In this document: piece by piece, positions 13,701 through 28,700 of the stretch | Numbering within the stretch: position 1 is the stretch's first letter | Layout of the letters: each line of letters opens with the position of its first letter | Source of the DNA: Sipunculus nudus | Lineage: Eukaryota; Annelida; Sipuncula; Golfingiida; Sipunculidae | Direction of reading: 5' to 3' | Length of the DNA stretch: 64,000 nt | Assembly (NCBI GenBank): GCA_026874595.1 | Contig: CM049308.1 | Span: 39,790,527-39,854,526 of the forward strand | Program-made: the position numbers and the translations under genes | Notes under the pieces: model-generated | What the model saw: only the letters and a program-made list of their open reading frames with translations | What the model was told of the DNA's origin: nothing | The model's database searches: none

Positions 13701-16700
13701 TAATTATGAATGTTATAGATATTTTTTCTTGCAAACTAATACTTTAACGAAAAAGTTATACTTGATGGGCCTAAAAAGTTATATTTGATGGACCAAAACC
13801 TTGGAGCTTCCCCAGCATGTACTTGTTAAAGAACTAGAAATATGCATCCTAAGGAATGCAAGCCTCCACATTGTGTTTGTATTCACCTATTCCCAGGTTC
13901 ATTCATGCATAATTAAGTGACTCAACCAGATCAGCACCACAATGTGATTCTTCCTCAAGCCATTCCCATAATGCATGCCCGGAAAATTACATGAGATTCA
14001 TGATTGCATGAGTTAATGATATCGATGTTGTGTACAAACAACACATGAATGGGGATTAATGCATACCCTCCTAGGGAGGTAATAAAACAACACATCTGTT
14101 CAAGCATTGTCTATATAGCCTTGTCTGTTAGGACGTTCAAAGTATGTACCTTAATTTGACAGGATATATTTATATTAACACAATCTCATACATTACTGTA
14201 ACCTGATGAGGTCATATATCTGTGGCCAAAACAGTTACTTTAAGACTATTTATTAACTGAAATTCAGAAATCAAAATAATCCACATTTTATGTTGTAGAG
14301 AATTGGTTTGGCTATAAAATCAAGGAACTGGGCAGAAAATTGTGTTTCTGGTTTTGACTCAACTATTTTCTTCATAATCCCATTTACTTCTTTTAAATAT
14401 CCCATGTAATGATTTTAAACTTAGCATGCATTTTTGAAAAGTTTCACAAATTTGGAAGATCATGGTAAATACTAATGCTATTAATTTTCTTAATTGACCA
14501 GCTGCTCAAAACATAAGCCAACTTTCATGTGCCACAAGAAATGACTTGTTACCATAGAGATGATATGTACACTGTGGTTTGTATATTCACGTGTTTCTGT
14601 GTGTTAGTTGTTCACTCATTGCCTAATTTGCAAGATTACAAGATGTTTACAAAGATATTGATGTATTATGGAGGGCCCTTGTTGTGTAGTTTCCCCTATG
14701 ACTTGTGTCAAGACTAAAGGAGGCCTACCAAGCCAGCAGAGTCATGCATTAACTGCTAGCACACCCAAGATGGTGTTTTACTATGAACTGTTGTTCCCAA
14801 AGGTGTGTTGGCAGCTAGTAGCAGCCAGGCCCACTGAGCCTGTTGGAGTTAACATAAAACCAACAACAACAAAAACTGTCACATGAATAAGTAAATGGCT
14901 GTGGTTGCATGTGGAGCTCATTTGTTCATACTGTATCAAGCAAACACACCATATGGTCTTCTGTGGCATAAATTATGTAAATGCTAAGCTTTGCAGGTGG
15001 TCTTTCCAAAAGTTGACAATTGTGTGTACACAAATACTATTATTGACATTAATCCAGGAGGGGGGATGACCTATTTATTGGCTTTCTGTGATTATTGGAT
15101 GGTCCTGATACTGTCGCCATTAAAAATATGACTCATGAAGCATTCTAATTTTTTTTTTAATCTAAAGTCATGCAGAAAACTGCACTGCAATGTTCATCTA
15201 TTCAAATTACTCTTACTATAGTAATTTTTAGCTCAGCTGAATATAAGTCATCTGAGCTATAGTTGTGGTCCATTGTCCGTCATCCGTCCGCCTGTCTTGC
15301 CGTCCGTCCGTCCGTCTGTCCCTCCGTCCGTAGATGTGGCACGTTTCGAAACCGTAAGACCTAGGAATCCAAAATTCAGCATAATGTTAGATGTCCCCAA
15401 GATCTCCTACCAAGCCGAAAACTGGGTCTTTGCGACTTCATTCCTTTGAGAAATTAAGGAAAAACCTCAATTTTTTATTAAAAACCTATTTTAACACTTC
15501 AGGACTGCCTAATATCAAAACCACTCATCCGTTTTTCCTCATATTTACCATAAATATTCCTCTATATAGTTCCTATATACATGCCAGAAATTATGTCTGT
15601 ATTATATAATTTAAAAAAGTAATGGGCCCAAACATAATGCATTTTGTAAAAAAATTATGAAAGATATTTGATCACTTAACACAAAACATGTTAAAGCTAT
15701 GGACTTTTTTACAGTAATATAACTTTAATTAATCAAAATTAAATTGTATGACCAAAATTAGATCAAAATCTTTTAAATTTTTTAAAATATTAACAAAAAT
15801 AAAAAATTTGTACCTTTAATTTTGCACCATGTAACATATTGTTTACATCAAGCTAGTGTTATGCAGTTTGCAAAACTCAGCTCCCCAGCTTCAGCTCTCA
15901 GTTCCTAAAATTTGGCATACAATAAGATGTCTCGAAAATCCCCTACCATGCCTAGAATTTGGTCACTAGGACTTAATACCTTCGAGATAATAATGAAAAA
16001 CTTCATTTTTCCATTACAAACCCATTGTTACACTTCAAGACTGCCTAATATCAAAACTACTGATCTGCCAGTGACTTTAATCATATATAATATACATCTT
16101 TTTCTATACATTTTCTATGCACATGCCAGAAATGATGTCAGTATTATGTAATTGTTTTAAGTTATGGGCCCAAACATAATGCACTTTGTAACAAATCAAG
16201 AAATATATTTACTCCTTTAACAAGGGGATTGCTGAAGCTAGAGATTTTTTGTCAGGGATGTAACATTATTTAATCAAGATTCAATTGAATACCCAAAATT
16301 AGTTCTGAATTTTTCAAATTTTATAAGTTATTAGTATAAAAATAAAATTAGTACCTTAAATTTTGCCCAATTTTGACCATAGCACGTTTGTTTCCTGTGA
16401 GCACTGTTGATATAATTTTCATATCTTGCACACATAAGGATTTCAGCTTTTTAGTTTAGAAAGCTGAAAGAAATTGGCCAAAAATTGTAGCTTTTATTAA
16501 TGTTTTTATGAGACCATGTCAGACCTTGACTCTCTCCAGCCCCTCTTGAGTCACATGTATGTTGACCTTGTTGAACTTTCAGCAAATTATGCATGCTTGA
16601 GGTGAGACATAGACTGGGGCAGCCTGGCAGCTTATGGCCAGCCACAGTTGATCCAGGTGTCCAACCCAACTCATCTAGTAGTTTTAACCAACAGCATAAC

Positions 16701-19700
16701 AATAAACAATAAATTAATAAATTTTTATTGGTTTTTAATAACAAATTAAAGAAAAATAGAAAAGGAATTTGTTAGTTTATAATAACAGGAATTTAACTTG
16801 CAGTTACTGATGATATAAGAATCTTGTATCGATAGATAGAATGTCATGTATTCCAAATAACACCATGCAGTCACCTATGGTATTTTTCAGTTCAATTTTA
16901 ATGATAAAAAGGTAAATCATATTATTCATTACTAATCATTAAGGATCATATGAAGGTAATTAATGATAGACAAAGATGCAGTTGATAATAGTAATCTAGA
17001 TTCCTACTGTGTCTAGTGTGTACATTGATGTGAAATCAGTCCAAAATGAATATATTACATTTATTTTTTTAAATATAAATAAAAGCCATAAAACCAGGTA
17101 CTTATGATCATTATTTAAAGGTGTGAATTTTGTATATTCTGGATTCTCAACATCATTGTTTGGTGAAAACTGTGCAATTGTATTTAAATACGAATATGAA
17201 TATGTACTCCATCATAAAATTTCTTGCATAAAGAATGGGAATTCAGGTAAAAATCCTGAATCCTGTATTGTACAGTTGGGTTATAAAATTCATATTTAAA
17301 TGGCTCTATATAAACCTGTATAAAATATATAAAATAATATGTAAAAATTAAAATATTATCATCATCCTCTCGAGTTTTCCACATGAATCTTGCGTGTGCC
17401 ATGTTATTTCAAGCCATTCAAATGTCATTTAAGGTAAATAAATGACAAATAAAAGTTTAAACAGTAAAACTTATGATTTCATACACACCTGAAATAAAAA
17501 TTCAGTCACTGTCCCTGCCAAGTGAACTGCCTATTTTATAAAGTTTTACAAATTAAAGACCAGTCAAACACATACAAATATAAAATATTTTTTTTGTCAG
17601 ATATGCAAGGAGAAAACTAAATATTCACTGCTAGCATGATAGACTGCAATTTTTATTTTTCAGTCGTGAATGACAATAACAATGACAATATACGACTTGC
17701 AGCTATTCGCCTATTGTTTATCAAATGTCAACAACATGGAACTCGAGTTGTTTGATTCATGACCATGTCCTTTCCTTTTTGGTGTTGCGCATGTTTGACA
17801 GTCCTTTGAATATACAACAACTGCTAATAAAGTGAGGTTTCCATTGGAGATCACATTGAATTATTCAACTATTTTAAATTTTAAAAAGGATTAATAATCT
17901 TTATTTATTCATCTGCATTTCCTACCATGGCCGTGACAGTACGTACCGTACTCATTTTAATATGCCGTCACTTGGCCACTGTCAGTCCGGAATTGCTTTT
18001 CGGCATCCATACACATCAAATCTTCCATCACATCCGTTTTGAACAATTAAATGAATCCTTTCAAAGTTTCTGCATTTTAAATGGCTTTCATTTTAGCTTG
18101 CTTTTGTTTTGACTATAAAAATATCCGCAAAGCCAACGCGCTGCAACGCTTCACATAAAACCGCGCCACTAAGACTACAGATAGTCGGAAATACTGCAGA
18201 AACCCTGAGAATTCCTGGAGTTTTCAAAGAGTACATGACGACCTCATGCAGTATATAATTTCATCTGTTCAGTAATTTTCTTTTAAGCGTATCAAGACTA
18301 CATTTTTAAGTTTTGACAAGTTATAATATTTTTAAGAGTAAGCTTGTGAATTAAACTTAGCCAATTCGCAGTAATTAATAGCATCTGACTTTGAGTGCAA
18401 TAATTAGTCATAAGAAGTAAATTTGTGTGTATATCCAGCAAGTTATTAACCGTGGCAAGCTGGTAAAGCCGCTATGCAACCAAACTAATTTTCTTTTCTA
18501 ATTCACATCTATCTATAACAAATATGTTTAACAAATATGACCTAAACGCTGGTTTGAAAATGTACTGTAGTGCAGAAAACAAACTTTGAAAACTCTCCAA
18601 GAATTCTCAATTTCCCTGCTGAATCTTTTGACTACTTGATGGCCAATCAATTGCATTTATGGCCCAAGGATACCCTATTTTGATTGGCTTAAACCCTCCA
18701 TCTGTCATAAAGAAAGTGACCTTATTAGCCAATCATAAGAGTTCTAACGTTTGGATGATCTAATACACATGGTCAATAAACAATTCATTTGTCAACAACC
18801 GTGCTGGATTCGGCAACGTAATATAAAGGAAAAAAAGTCAAAATGCCAATTTTATTTTTTTTCTGAAATGAGGAAATCGGAGGTCGGCGTGTTTGTGAAC
18901 CGAAAAATTAAAAAAGTCTGGCCTAAGCTAAACAACAACAACTCATAATACAGCTTATATTTATTACCCCACAAAACCAGCATGTGCCTCATTTCTAAAT
19001 CATATTTTTTTATCATATATAACAGCTGAGCGCCGTGACCCATAGGTCCCTTGTTTTTAATAATTATGCTCTGTGTGTATCTGTTACCAGTATCCATAAT
19101 AAAATGTCATTAACAAATAGTGGGTTACCGGTAATCCTGTGTCTATATGACAAATTGACAATATACTTCTAAGATGTCAGACATTGTAAAATATACAGGT
19201 TATACATGTATAAGTTTAGCTCATGAAGATTTTGACTGCAGTTCTTATTCACAGCCCCTCCTGCCACTCAAACAGCCTGGGTAGATTCTCTTACTGAACA
19301 GGAACAAATCTATCATTATGATACCCATAGAGAGTGTTGGAGACTGTTGTCAGAGAGCTGAAATGGTGCTTGGGCGGTTGGGGGATGGAGTCAATGTATT
19401 CATAAGACCTTGACTGATATATTGAGAAGAAGCTCATGGGTGTCAAATGCCTTTCTTTGCCAGCACTTTAATATTTTTTTTCATCATGTTCTTTACATAA
19501 GAAATTAATACAATGATTATGCAAATGGTAATTTTGCCAGAAGTTCATGTCCCACCAGTGTCTTCCAGTAATGTTAACTTATTGCTACATTGCATGTTTC
19601 CTGAGCATTTTATTTCAGCTAGCTGCTCTATAATATGAACAGTTTTCAGGTAGTCTGGTTTGCTGAAACCAAACTTTGATCCATTCAAGATTATACTAGT

Positions 19701-22700
19701 TTGAAAACATGAATATTCATTACTGATATTTCCAAAAGAATAATGTCTTGTAGGGAGGTCATTGGAAAGTTTCCTTGGAAACCCATAATAAGGGAACTGT
19801 GACCTTTATTCTGGGGTCTTTGTGAAAGAACATGATTTGAGAACCCTATAATTCAGATGGGCACAAATCATAACTAATGGACCTAGAAATAGCTTACTTA
19901 GCAACCAGTGATTTCCCAGTAAAATCCTCTTTGAAACCCCAAGTCAGGTCAGTATAACTCAGCTTTTTTATGATTTAGAGCAATGTGGAAATCAGTCTTT
20001 CTACTGTTCAAGATTCCTTAACAAATTAACATATATTTTGCATTGATCATAACAGCGATGAATAATGCATACATCACTTGTATGTCAAATTCAGCTGAGC
20101 ATCATGACCCATTGGCAATTTAATTATATACATGCTGCAAATTTTTTTTCCAAGTAGAGTGCTTGAATGTTCCAAAGAATTAAATAAAAGGCATGATATC
20201 CTCTAGGCAATACAGAACAAGCAGGTTAATATCATATCAGTTTCTCATATAAACCATCAGAATTAATTAAAAAGCCAAATAATGTAAACAGGTAAAGGGC
20301 GGATTTTTATTTCACTTCCTCTTTAGAATTTACTTTGGTTCTAGCTAGGGATCTTTATGAATGATGTTATAAAATATTTTTTATGCGGCTTTTAATGATG
20401 GCAGCTAGAATTAGGATGAGAAAAACCTGCAACTGGGAGTATATTTTGTTTAGCCTGTAGGAGGTTCTGTTTGAGCAGCTGTGAATACTTAAACAGTCTT
20501 GCAAACAGCAGCTGCTCTGTAGCAGACAGGATGCCATGCTGCGCTGCCTACTTGGTCAGAAGCCAATACCGTACATCTCAACAAAGAGACAGTTATACTT
20601 GGGATAGACCTAAGTTTTCTCATGTTTCAATAAAGATTCTACATGAAGTCATTTCAAACATCCCAGTCATGTTGTGTGTGTTTTGGTTACATCATGTTTC
20701 AAGATTGTTATGTCCTTTCTGTATTGATCTTTCTGTGCAGCCACTCATCACTTATAATAGTCATATCATGAATTATGTAACAACCAAAGCTGGATTAATG
20801 TTTATTCCCTAAATAAAGGGCATTCACCCTGTATATAAGTATTATACAACAAATATCGTACAGCATTTCATGAAGAAATATGCTTCTACTTGACTGGTGT
20901 TGTTCTTCATATTTAACTGTACAGCATGTGACTTTTTTGTATGAGTTGGATAATAGTATTGATACTGTATTGACTCTATAGATGGTGACTTTTTGTATTT
21001 GCAGATAGACCTAGACAGACCTCTCCCTGAACAAGGACACTTTGATGTCATTCTGCACAAAGTTACAGACGAACTTATTCTACGAGCAGAGAATGGTGAT
21101 GCAAGTGCAATGACCAAAATAGAAGAATTTAAGGTCAGCTTTAATCCAGGGTTTAGAATACTATAAAACAATCATTATATAATGTGTTATTTATGTTAAA
21201 AAATGCTCCTCCCTTGATGGTCCTCTCTTTCTGTAGAAAATTACAGATTACATTGTACCTGGATAACAGCTTAAACAGTGTTTATAATTTGCATAGGGAA
21301 GTGCAAAAGAGTAGAAAACAGAAAAAATGTATATACCTTAGAACTGCTTTTTTGTTTTAAAGTGCATCAAGTGTGAAAGAGGACTGGCCATGGAAACATC
21401 AGACTTAATGTAACAGAATCCTTGGAAAGTAAAAACAAATTCTTAGCCTTAAAAGTTGTTAAAAAATGGAATTTATCAATCCACAAAGAAGGCTTTAACC
21501 CATATTTGCCATGGCTACTTTCTAGTCATCTTGTATACTGGCAGTTTTCAGTATTGACACTATTAAATAGAGTCTGTTCCAACCCCTCATACCCACCTGC
21601 TTTTTGCCATTAAAATTTTTATTGTATCCGCCAAAACAAAGTTTTTGTTTTTGACCGGGTTCCGCCACTGCCGCGTTCTTTTCCAGAGAACTCCTCTGAG
21701 ACTACTGGATGGATTTTTCCGAAACTTACACAAATTATCGGGTCACATGTGAACTGGTGCCTAACCAAGTGACACTGACCTCTGACCTTTCCTCTCTGCC
21801 TAGCGTCCGTTTGTGCGTCTGTTTCTACACATAAACCCACATATCTCGGGAACCGTTTGACCGATCAGGAAAAATTTTTTACACAAATGTAGCCCTGGGA
21901 TAGCTTTATAACATACACAAAAAAGGTGGCGCCACCTGCAACCATGTTTGCAGTGTCCATCTGTTCATCTGCCTTGGGTTAAAATCACTCATATCTCTGC
22001 AGTGGTTTGACTAATTCATCTAAAATTCGGCATGCGTATACATCCTGGATAGCTTTCTTGATTTTATGACAGGTGGTGCCACCTGCATTCACGTTCACGC
22101 TGCAGACATTAATACTTATATCTCCGGACCCGTTTGACCAATCAGGAAAAAATTTTTACACAAATGTAGCCTTTGGATAGCTTTATAACATACACAAAAA
22201 TGGTGGGGCCACCTGCAGCCATTTTTGCACAGCGTCCATCTGTTTGTCTGCTGTGGGATAAAATCACTCATATCTCTGCAGTGGTTTGACTTTTCCACAT
22301 GAAATTTTGCATGTGTATATATCTTGGATAGCTGTCTGGATTTTTTGGCAGGTGGCGCCACCTACAATCATGTTTATGTGGCAGAGATCCATTCTAATAT
22401 GTAACACATGTAACTCTATTTCCCCTTGCCACTCAATCCATGCCTCACTTCACCCGTCCTTCTCTGATTTTGGCGGATACATGTAGTCGCTTGTCGACTA
22501 CCCGTATACTAGTTTGTTACATTATAAGGGTAAAATGATAATGTATCGTAGAAGAGTAAAGGACCCTAATTTTCAATAATGTGAATAAATGCCTACCCTT
22601 CAAATTAATTAAGAAACAGAATTATTTTAAAATACAAGAAACAGTCTGCATTTAAAACGTATCAGCCCTACTTATGGTAGTCAGGGTCATTGGTTACAAT

Positions 22701-25700
22701 CAAAAACAGCCTCAATTGACAGCTCTTGGTTGGATTATGTCATTTAAACAGTCCAAAAAATAAAACCAGCTACAACAGAGATGGCTACTCAAAGTACTCA
22801 TGCAGGAACATATGTGATCAGACAAATCATTGTAAATAGACCAAAAAAGTAGTGAAAGATAAACTGGAAATTTATTGTAAAATTTTTAATCACCATATCA
22901 GGCCATCATTTCCATATGCAGTTTTGTAGGAAATCATTGAAAAAAAATATAAGAATATTATCAGAAAAATGGTAGAAAACAGTTGGAAAAGAGTATAGAT
23001 GAACTGCACATAGCCTGATGATACCACTCCTTGAATACATGGTCAGTATTACCCCTGATCAGGCTTTCCTGTGTTGTGCACAATGTCCCTCTTCAGTAAC
23101 ATGATATAATCTGGTCAGTTGCTGAACAAATGCTAGTCCTCTTACCTGAATGGAACATCATCCCCGGGAACAAATAATTGTCCTGTGCTACACTGGTATT
23201 TCATCCTTTGAATTAAAAATATATTATGATGATCCAGGTCACCTCCAAAATTTAATGGATTGTTCATACGGTTTTACCCTAACCATAGAATGTCAGCAAA
23301 ATCTGTTCATAACACTGCATGTAAAGTTGCTAACAATCAAACCAACCAACCAAAGGAAAAACTAACTAGGGGAGGTGTAATGATAAGTATTTGTATAATC
23401 CTGTTTTAACCTTCATACAAGATTAAGGTCTTTGAATTGTCATCAGTTTTGATAAGAGAAATTATCTTCAGATCAACGTGTCTTGCAAATGGAACAAAAT
23501 AGATTTCTTATTGGACTGCATTTTTATTCAAAACTGATCTTTTGCAAATGCTGAATTTGGGACCTGAGGAGCAGGTACCTGTGGCTTTTTTAACCTTCTG
23601 AAAAACTGAGCTGATAAGAACAGCAGCACAGAATACCAGGTACACAAAGAGCAAGTCATTGATATAGATTTCACTTCCTATTATTAGCTACACAGCTCTG
23701 TAACAGCTGAGAACAGGCCCCCTCCTCCCCAGCAGGCACACAGCAGACAGTCCGCAGCCTCCCTGGGGTCTATTGATGTATTTATACACACTTATCTTTC
23801 TGATGCAGAAAAAAAAACAACTAGACGTTTCTGTTTACAGTTGCATAGACAAATCTATTTAAAAAATATTTTCAGGGACTTACAGTTGTGTTATAAAGGT
23901 GGAGCAGATATTACTGTTCTATCTCTTAAGTAATTTTCATTTTGGTGTGGACTTGCTCCTTATTTTTTATATCTTATTCTGAAACAAAGTACAAGTGTAT
24001 ATTTGTTTTGATATGGTCCATGTAGTGTGATTTGGTTAATACATTGGTTGACTTTATGTTTGCACTGATAAAATTTGTGATTTCCCCATTATCAGTGTTT
24101 CCCAAAGGTTCCATTTTTGTGAAATCGCCATATTAAAAACCTACACAAAATAACCCATTAGTATATGTAAAAATTATATAAAATGATATGTGTGCAAAAT
24201 TTTTATAATTGGACCAGGATTCAAGGGAACATTGAACCAGTTGTTATAATTGTTCATTAGTGACATATAATTTTAAATAGCTGCATGATATAATTATAAT
24301 AGCAATCCTTGATCATAGAATATAGATCTATTATAACATTTCTATATATTTTATAACAAAGGTTTTATTCTACAATACCGATAATTCCGCTTTTGTGAAA
24401 ATTGCAAATTTAAAACTCTCATAAAAGAAAAGGCTACCACAGAATATGGTGTCCTCCAGGGTCAGGTTGGTAATTAAAGTTTACATATTAAAGAAACTCA
24501 AACAGCTGTAATATAAAGCAGACACTGCTCTGTGTGTAATTATAAGTGGTAAGAAGAGTAGAAGACAAAATATGTATAATTAAAACTTTGATTTATCAAC
24601 AGGAATATTCCAGAAGACATCCTGATGTGATAATGCTGGATTCCTTGGACCAAACACTTCGACTGCGCTATAGATTTACAATGTTTTCATTACTTCAACA
24701 GTGTGACATTATACAAACAGGTGGGACATGTGGCTCTTATTACTCTTGTCATGTTATTTCACTTTCTGTTGTGCACCTTAAATTTGTTCTAGCAAAAATC
24801 TTCATTTTATCTGCAAGGTGACTCTGTTCAAGGAGTCTTTTGACCGGACAAAAAAGACATATAAAATATTCCTGAAATAACTTTAATGGATAAAACCAGG
24901 TGTTTAATCTCTATTAAAGATTTTACACCTTTTGCATTTTAATTAAAATATCTGTAGAATAATTTGCAAAATGCAAACCAGGTATATCCTTTCCTGAGAT
25001 AATGCAACCTCAGTGTATGTAAAAATATATCTGATGTATAATTGCCTATCAATTTACCATTTAACAGCAGGAGCTTAGATGCGGGATACGTAATTGAAAT
25101 TTTATTACATCAGAAAATCTACCGTAGAGCTGTGTTTATTACCTTTAATCTGTATTATGTCTTGTTTTAAGGTCATTCCATTTTTTGGCACTTTGCCCAG
25201 GGTTTGATCATCCTTTGTAAATATCTGTTTAGAAATGCAGACACCTAGGATAAATGAGTCACCTGGAATTGGATTTTTAAATGCTAATAATGAATGCCAT
25301 TGTCTGAAAGTGTATAACTGCAATAACAGTTATTATTATTAACATTAGTTAATATTATGCATTAGTTAGTTTATTGTTTTCAGTCGATACAGCATATTGT
25401 ACTACAGATGTGATAATGGCACATTAGCAATTCATATTCATATGAAAAGCTAGATGTTTGCAATCAGTGATCAAGTGCTGTAAGCTACCTTCAGTGGTTA
25501 TTATCAGGGTATTTGTATGTCATTTATTTGGGATAATATATGTTTTGGTCATAATGTAGTATAAAATGTGCCAGACATTATATTCATGAGATGTTTATAA
25601 TTATTTTTTTATATTTTTTTATTATATCACAGATAAATAAGATATAATGTCTCATATAACGCAGATGGCATAGTTATATACATAACAACCATTTTAATAT

Positions 25701-28700
25701 GGTACAGACATCATTATTAACAGTTTTAGCTTGTATTGTTCCTGCCAGCATAGAGCCCACATCATTTTGACATATAGGATATGTTCTATTTTCAGACCAA
25801 AATGTGTTTGTCCCTTCATTCGTTGAGCTGCAGACAAAAAATATTGAAACGAATAAGACATTACTCAGGAATGCAAACATGAGCTACCCAATACGTAAGT
25901 AAAATGTTTCATATGCATGTGTATTTGAAAACAAAAATTATATTTAAGGTATGGCAAAAACTTGACTCAGGCCACAGACCTAGGAAACTGGAATTTAAAT
26001 ATTGCAAAAAAAAATCCAAAAAATTAAATATATTTATGTATATATGTATGGTACTGTTTATTGTAATGTGAGCAGAGTATCACAGTGCATATCACATCAT
26101 AAGATACTGTTTCGTTAAATTATTACGAGTTGGAGTTACTGAGTGTCTTTTATATTTCAGTCTGTAAACCCTCATTGGCAGACGGCACTGATAGTTCTCA
26201 TGTGGTAAGTAAACAGAGTACCCTTATTCATCGAAACTTCAGTCTTCGCAAATTTCAAATATCTAAATTTTAATTGGAGATTTTTATTTCATTTATGTTA
26301 AATTTTTTTTCATTAATTTAGCATGACATTTATGAGACCAAATTTATCAATCAGACAATTTGAAATAAATGCTGTTTACAGTGGAACCTGTCTGAAAGAC
26401 CATATGACTTGTAAGACCACCTGTCTATTAAGACCACGCTTTGGTGAACTGGAAGCATTCACATTGGTTATAATTGTCTAATAAGACCAACTGTGAATTA
26501 AGACCACTTTAGGCCAGTCCCACAGGTGGTCTTATAACACAGGTTTCACTGTATTTCACTGTCTCTATAATCATATTTAATCACGAGAAAATAGTGAAGC
26601 AAATGAAGTGTTCTGTAGTGTTTTATTGACTGTCAATTAATCATTAATGTAAACAGAATAAGTGCTGCCGTTCTCAGTAAAGTTTATCATTTGAAGGACA
26701 TTTTAAAGTTAACACCTCAGGGTCATCAAAGTGTAGATAATAAAATGGGTATTGCAATCAAAGGCAAAATTTGTCTATATGAAAATCTCCGATACATGCA
26801 TTGTCTGTCAGTGTTTTAGTGTACAGATATACCTGCTGCACAGTGATGTCATGTATTTTCCGTTTAGTATATAATGGTGATGAGTATTCCTGCAGTTTTG
26901 CCATTATGTTAGGTACCTTATTTCACTTTCCCTCTGCTGTTACCTCAGGCTGTTTTGATTTGTATAATATTTAACTTCGGGGTGTCTTATGTGAGCTGTG
27001 CCAGTTTGGTCACCTTCAGGTATGAGGTATAGGAATAACAGATCAACCAGGTGTAATCGGAACAGATGCTGCTATCAACTTTAAAAATTAATTATTTTTA
27101 AAACATGTGCAAGAACAAAAGTTATGACCTCATTGTCATGAATGTGTTTATTATAAATTGCATATAACAAGCATGGGGATCATTTATCTATTACAACATG
27201 GTGTATATTTTCTGCCATCAGCTCGTTTTGACTGAATACAAATGTTTCCATAGGCTCACCATTCAGATAAGTGTGTGAGCACGTATAAACAAGACTTTGT
27301 CTTCCTTATTCCTTACTCACATTCTTTAGTCATATTGGAGACTCCCTGTTAATAAAGTGTTTTGTATGTGTGATATATTTCATATGGTTATTTACATTTA
27401 AACCAATCTTGAACAGTTATCCCCCCCCCCTGTACCCCTGCAGCAAGTTCATACAATAACCCAGACAAGTTCCCATGGGCAGTATATCATGGAAATTGTC
27501 CCTGACTACAATCCCTTCAATCCTTGTTTGTTGGTGTGATTATACTGAGGAATAGACAAAACCCTGCACTAAATGAGTATATGGCTGTGCCTTGCATTGT
27601 ACTGTGTATTGTTACGGAAACTAATATAAACAGATCACGTATGCGTGATGAACACAAATTCTGTAATGGAGATAAAAAAAAAATCAGATTCTGTAACACT
27701 AGGCAGCGTGGAATGTCTAGGGGAATGAACAAAGAAGTCAGTGGTTTTTTGTTAACAAATAACTATAATTTATTCCTAAAACAACCCCAACATTACAATA
27801 CACTAAAGCAATACAATTACACAGCAAAACAGCGGAATAACAACAAATCAATACAATCACACAGAAAATAATGTGCACAGTACCTGGATACCAATTCCGT
27901 CACAATGATAAGTTCTTTAAATGTATACTCTCGGAGAATGACAGTCCAGTGTAAAGCTCTTGTTACAATCCAGAAATTAAAACTGAAGTCCAAATGCATA
28001 AAATCAAGGAGAAAGTTTTTGAAAATCTATAATTGCAGCATTTGTCGGATAAGGTCCTAGAAACTGACACTCGCTTCTGTGTCCGCTGGAATCTGCTCTG
28101 CTCTCTCTCTCTCCCGGTTCTTAAACACAGCCCCTTTATATACCTTCACACATCAAGCAGAGAATTTTCCACTTCTCGAACAGTCTTAAGGATCCCACAC
28201 AACACAGTAAACACGCATTTCAGGAATTACCGAGAAGAATATGGCCGTGTGTATCCCCACACACCAGGGTCATCACGTGACCCACGACCAGGCGTGAAAG
28301 CCCCCAGCAAGCATGACAACAAGAGTTCAACCAGTACAGATTAAACATAAAGTGCAACAACAACACGAGTTATGCCCGTGTCACACAATAAAAGGAGCAC
28401 CTATAACAGTATGGAGATGAAGTGTATCACAAAAGAGGTGCCTAAAACATGCATTTGTCCTACACATTCTATCGCTTCTCCCATTTCCCTGAAAAAGGAT
28501 TCAAGTGATTCAAGTGCTTGAATCCTACACACCCAAATCTAACTAGCTGCATAGTGACCCCTTTGAACTACCCCCACACCTGTTTATATAAATATAAAAC
28601 TCAGATTAGCAAATGGTGAAAATAAAACTTTTGTGTTTTTATTAGAAAAAAAATGTATAGATACTGTTTGTTCACATGATTAAGTAAACATAAGATGAAC

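Noticed and set aside
20471-20812. 113-codon open frame in the large ITPK1 intron
   Set aside because: No recognisable domain, no splice context matching ITPK1, composition like the surrounding AT-rich DNA.
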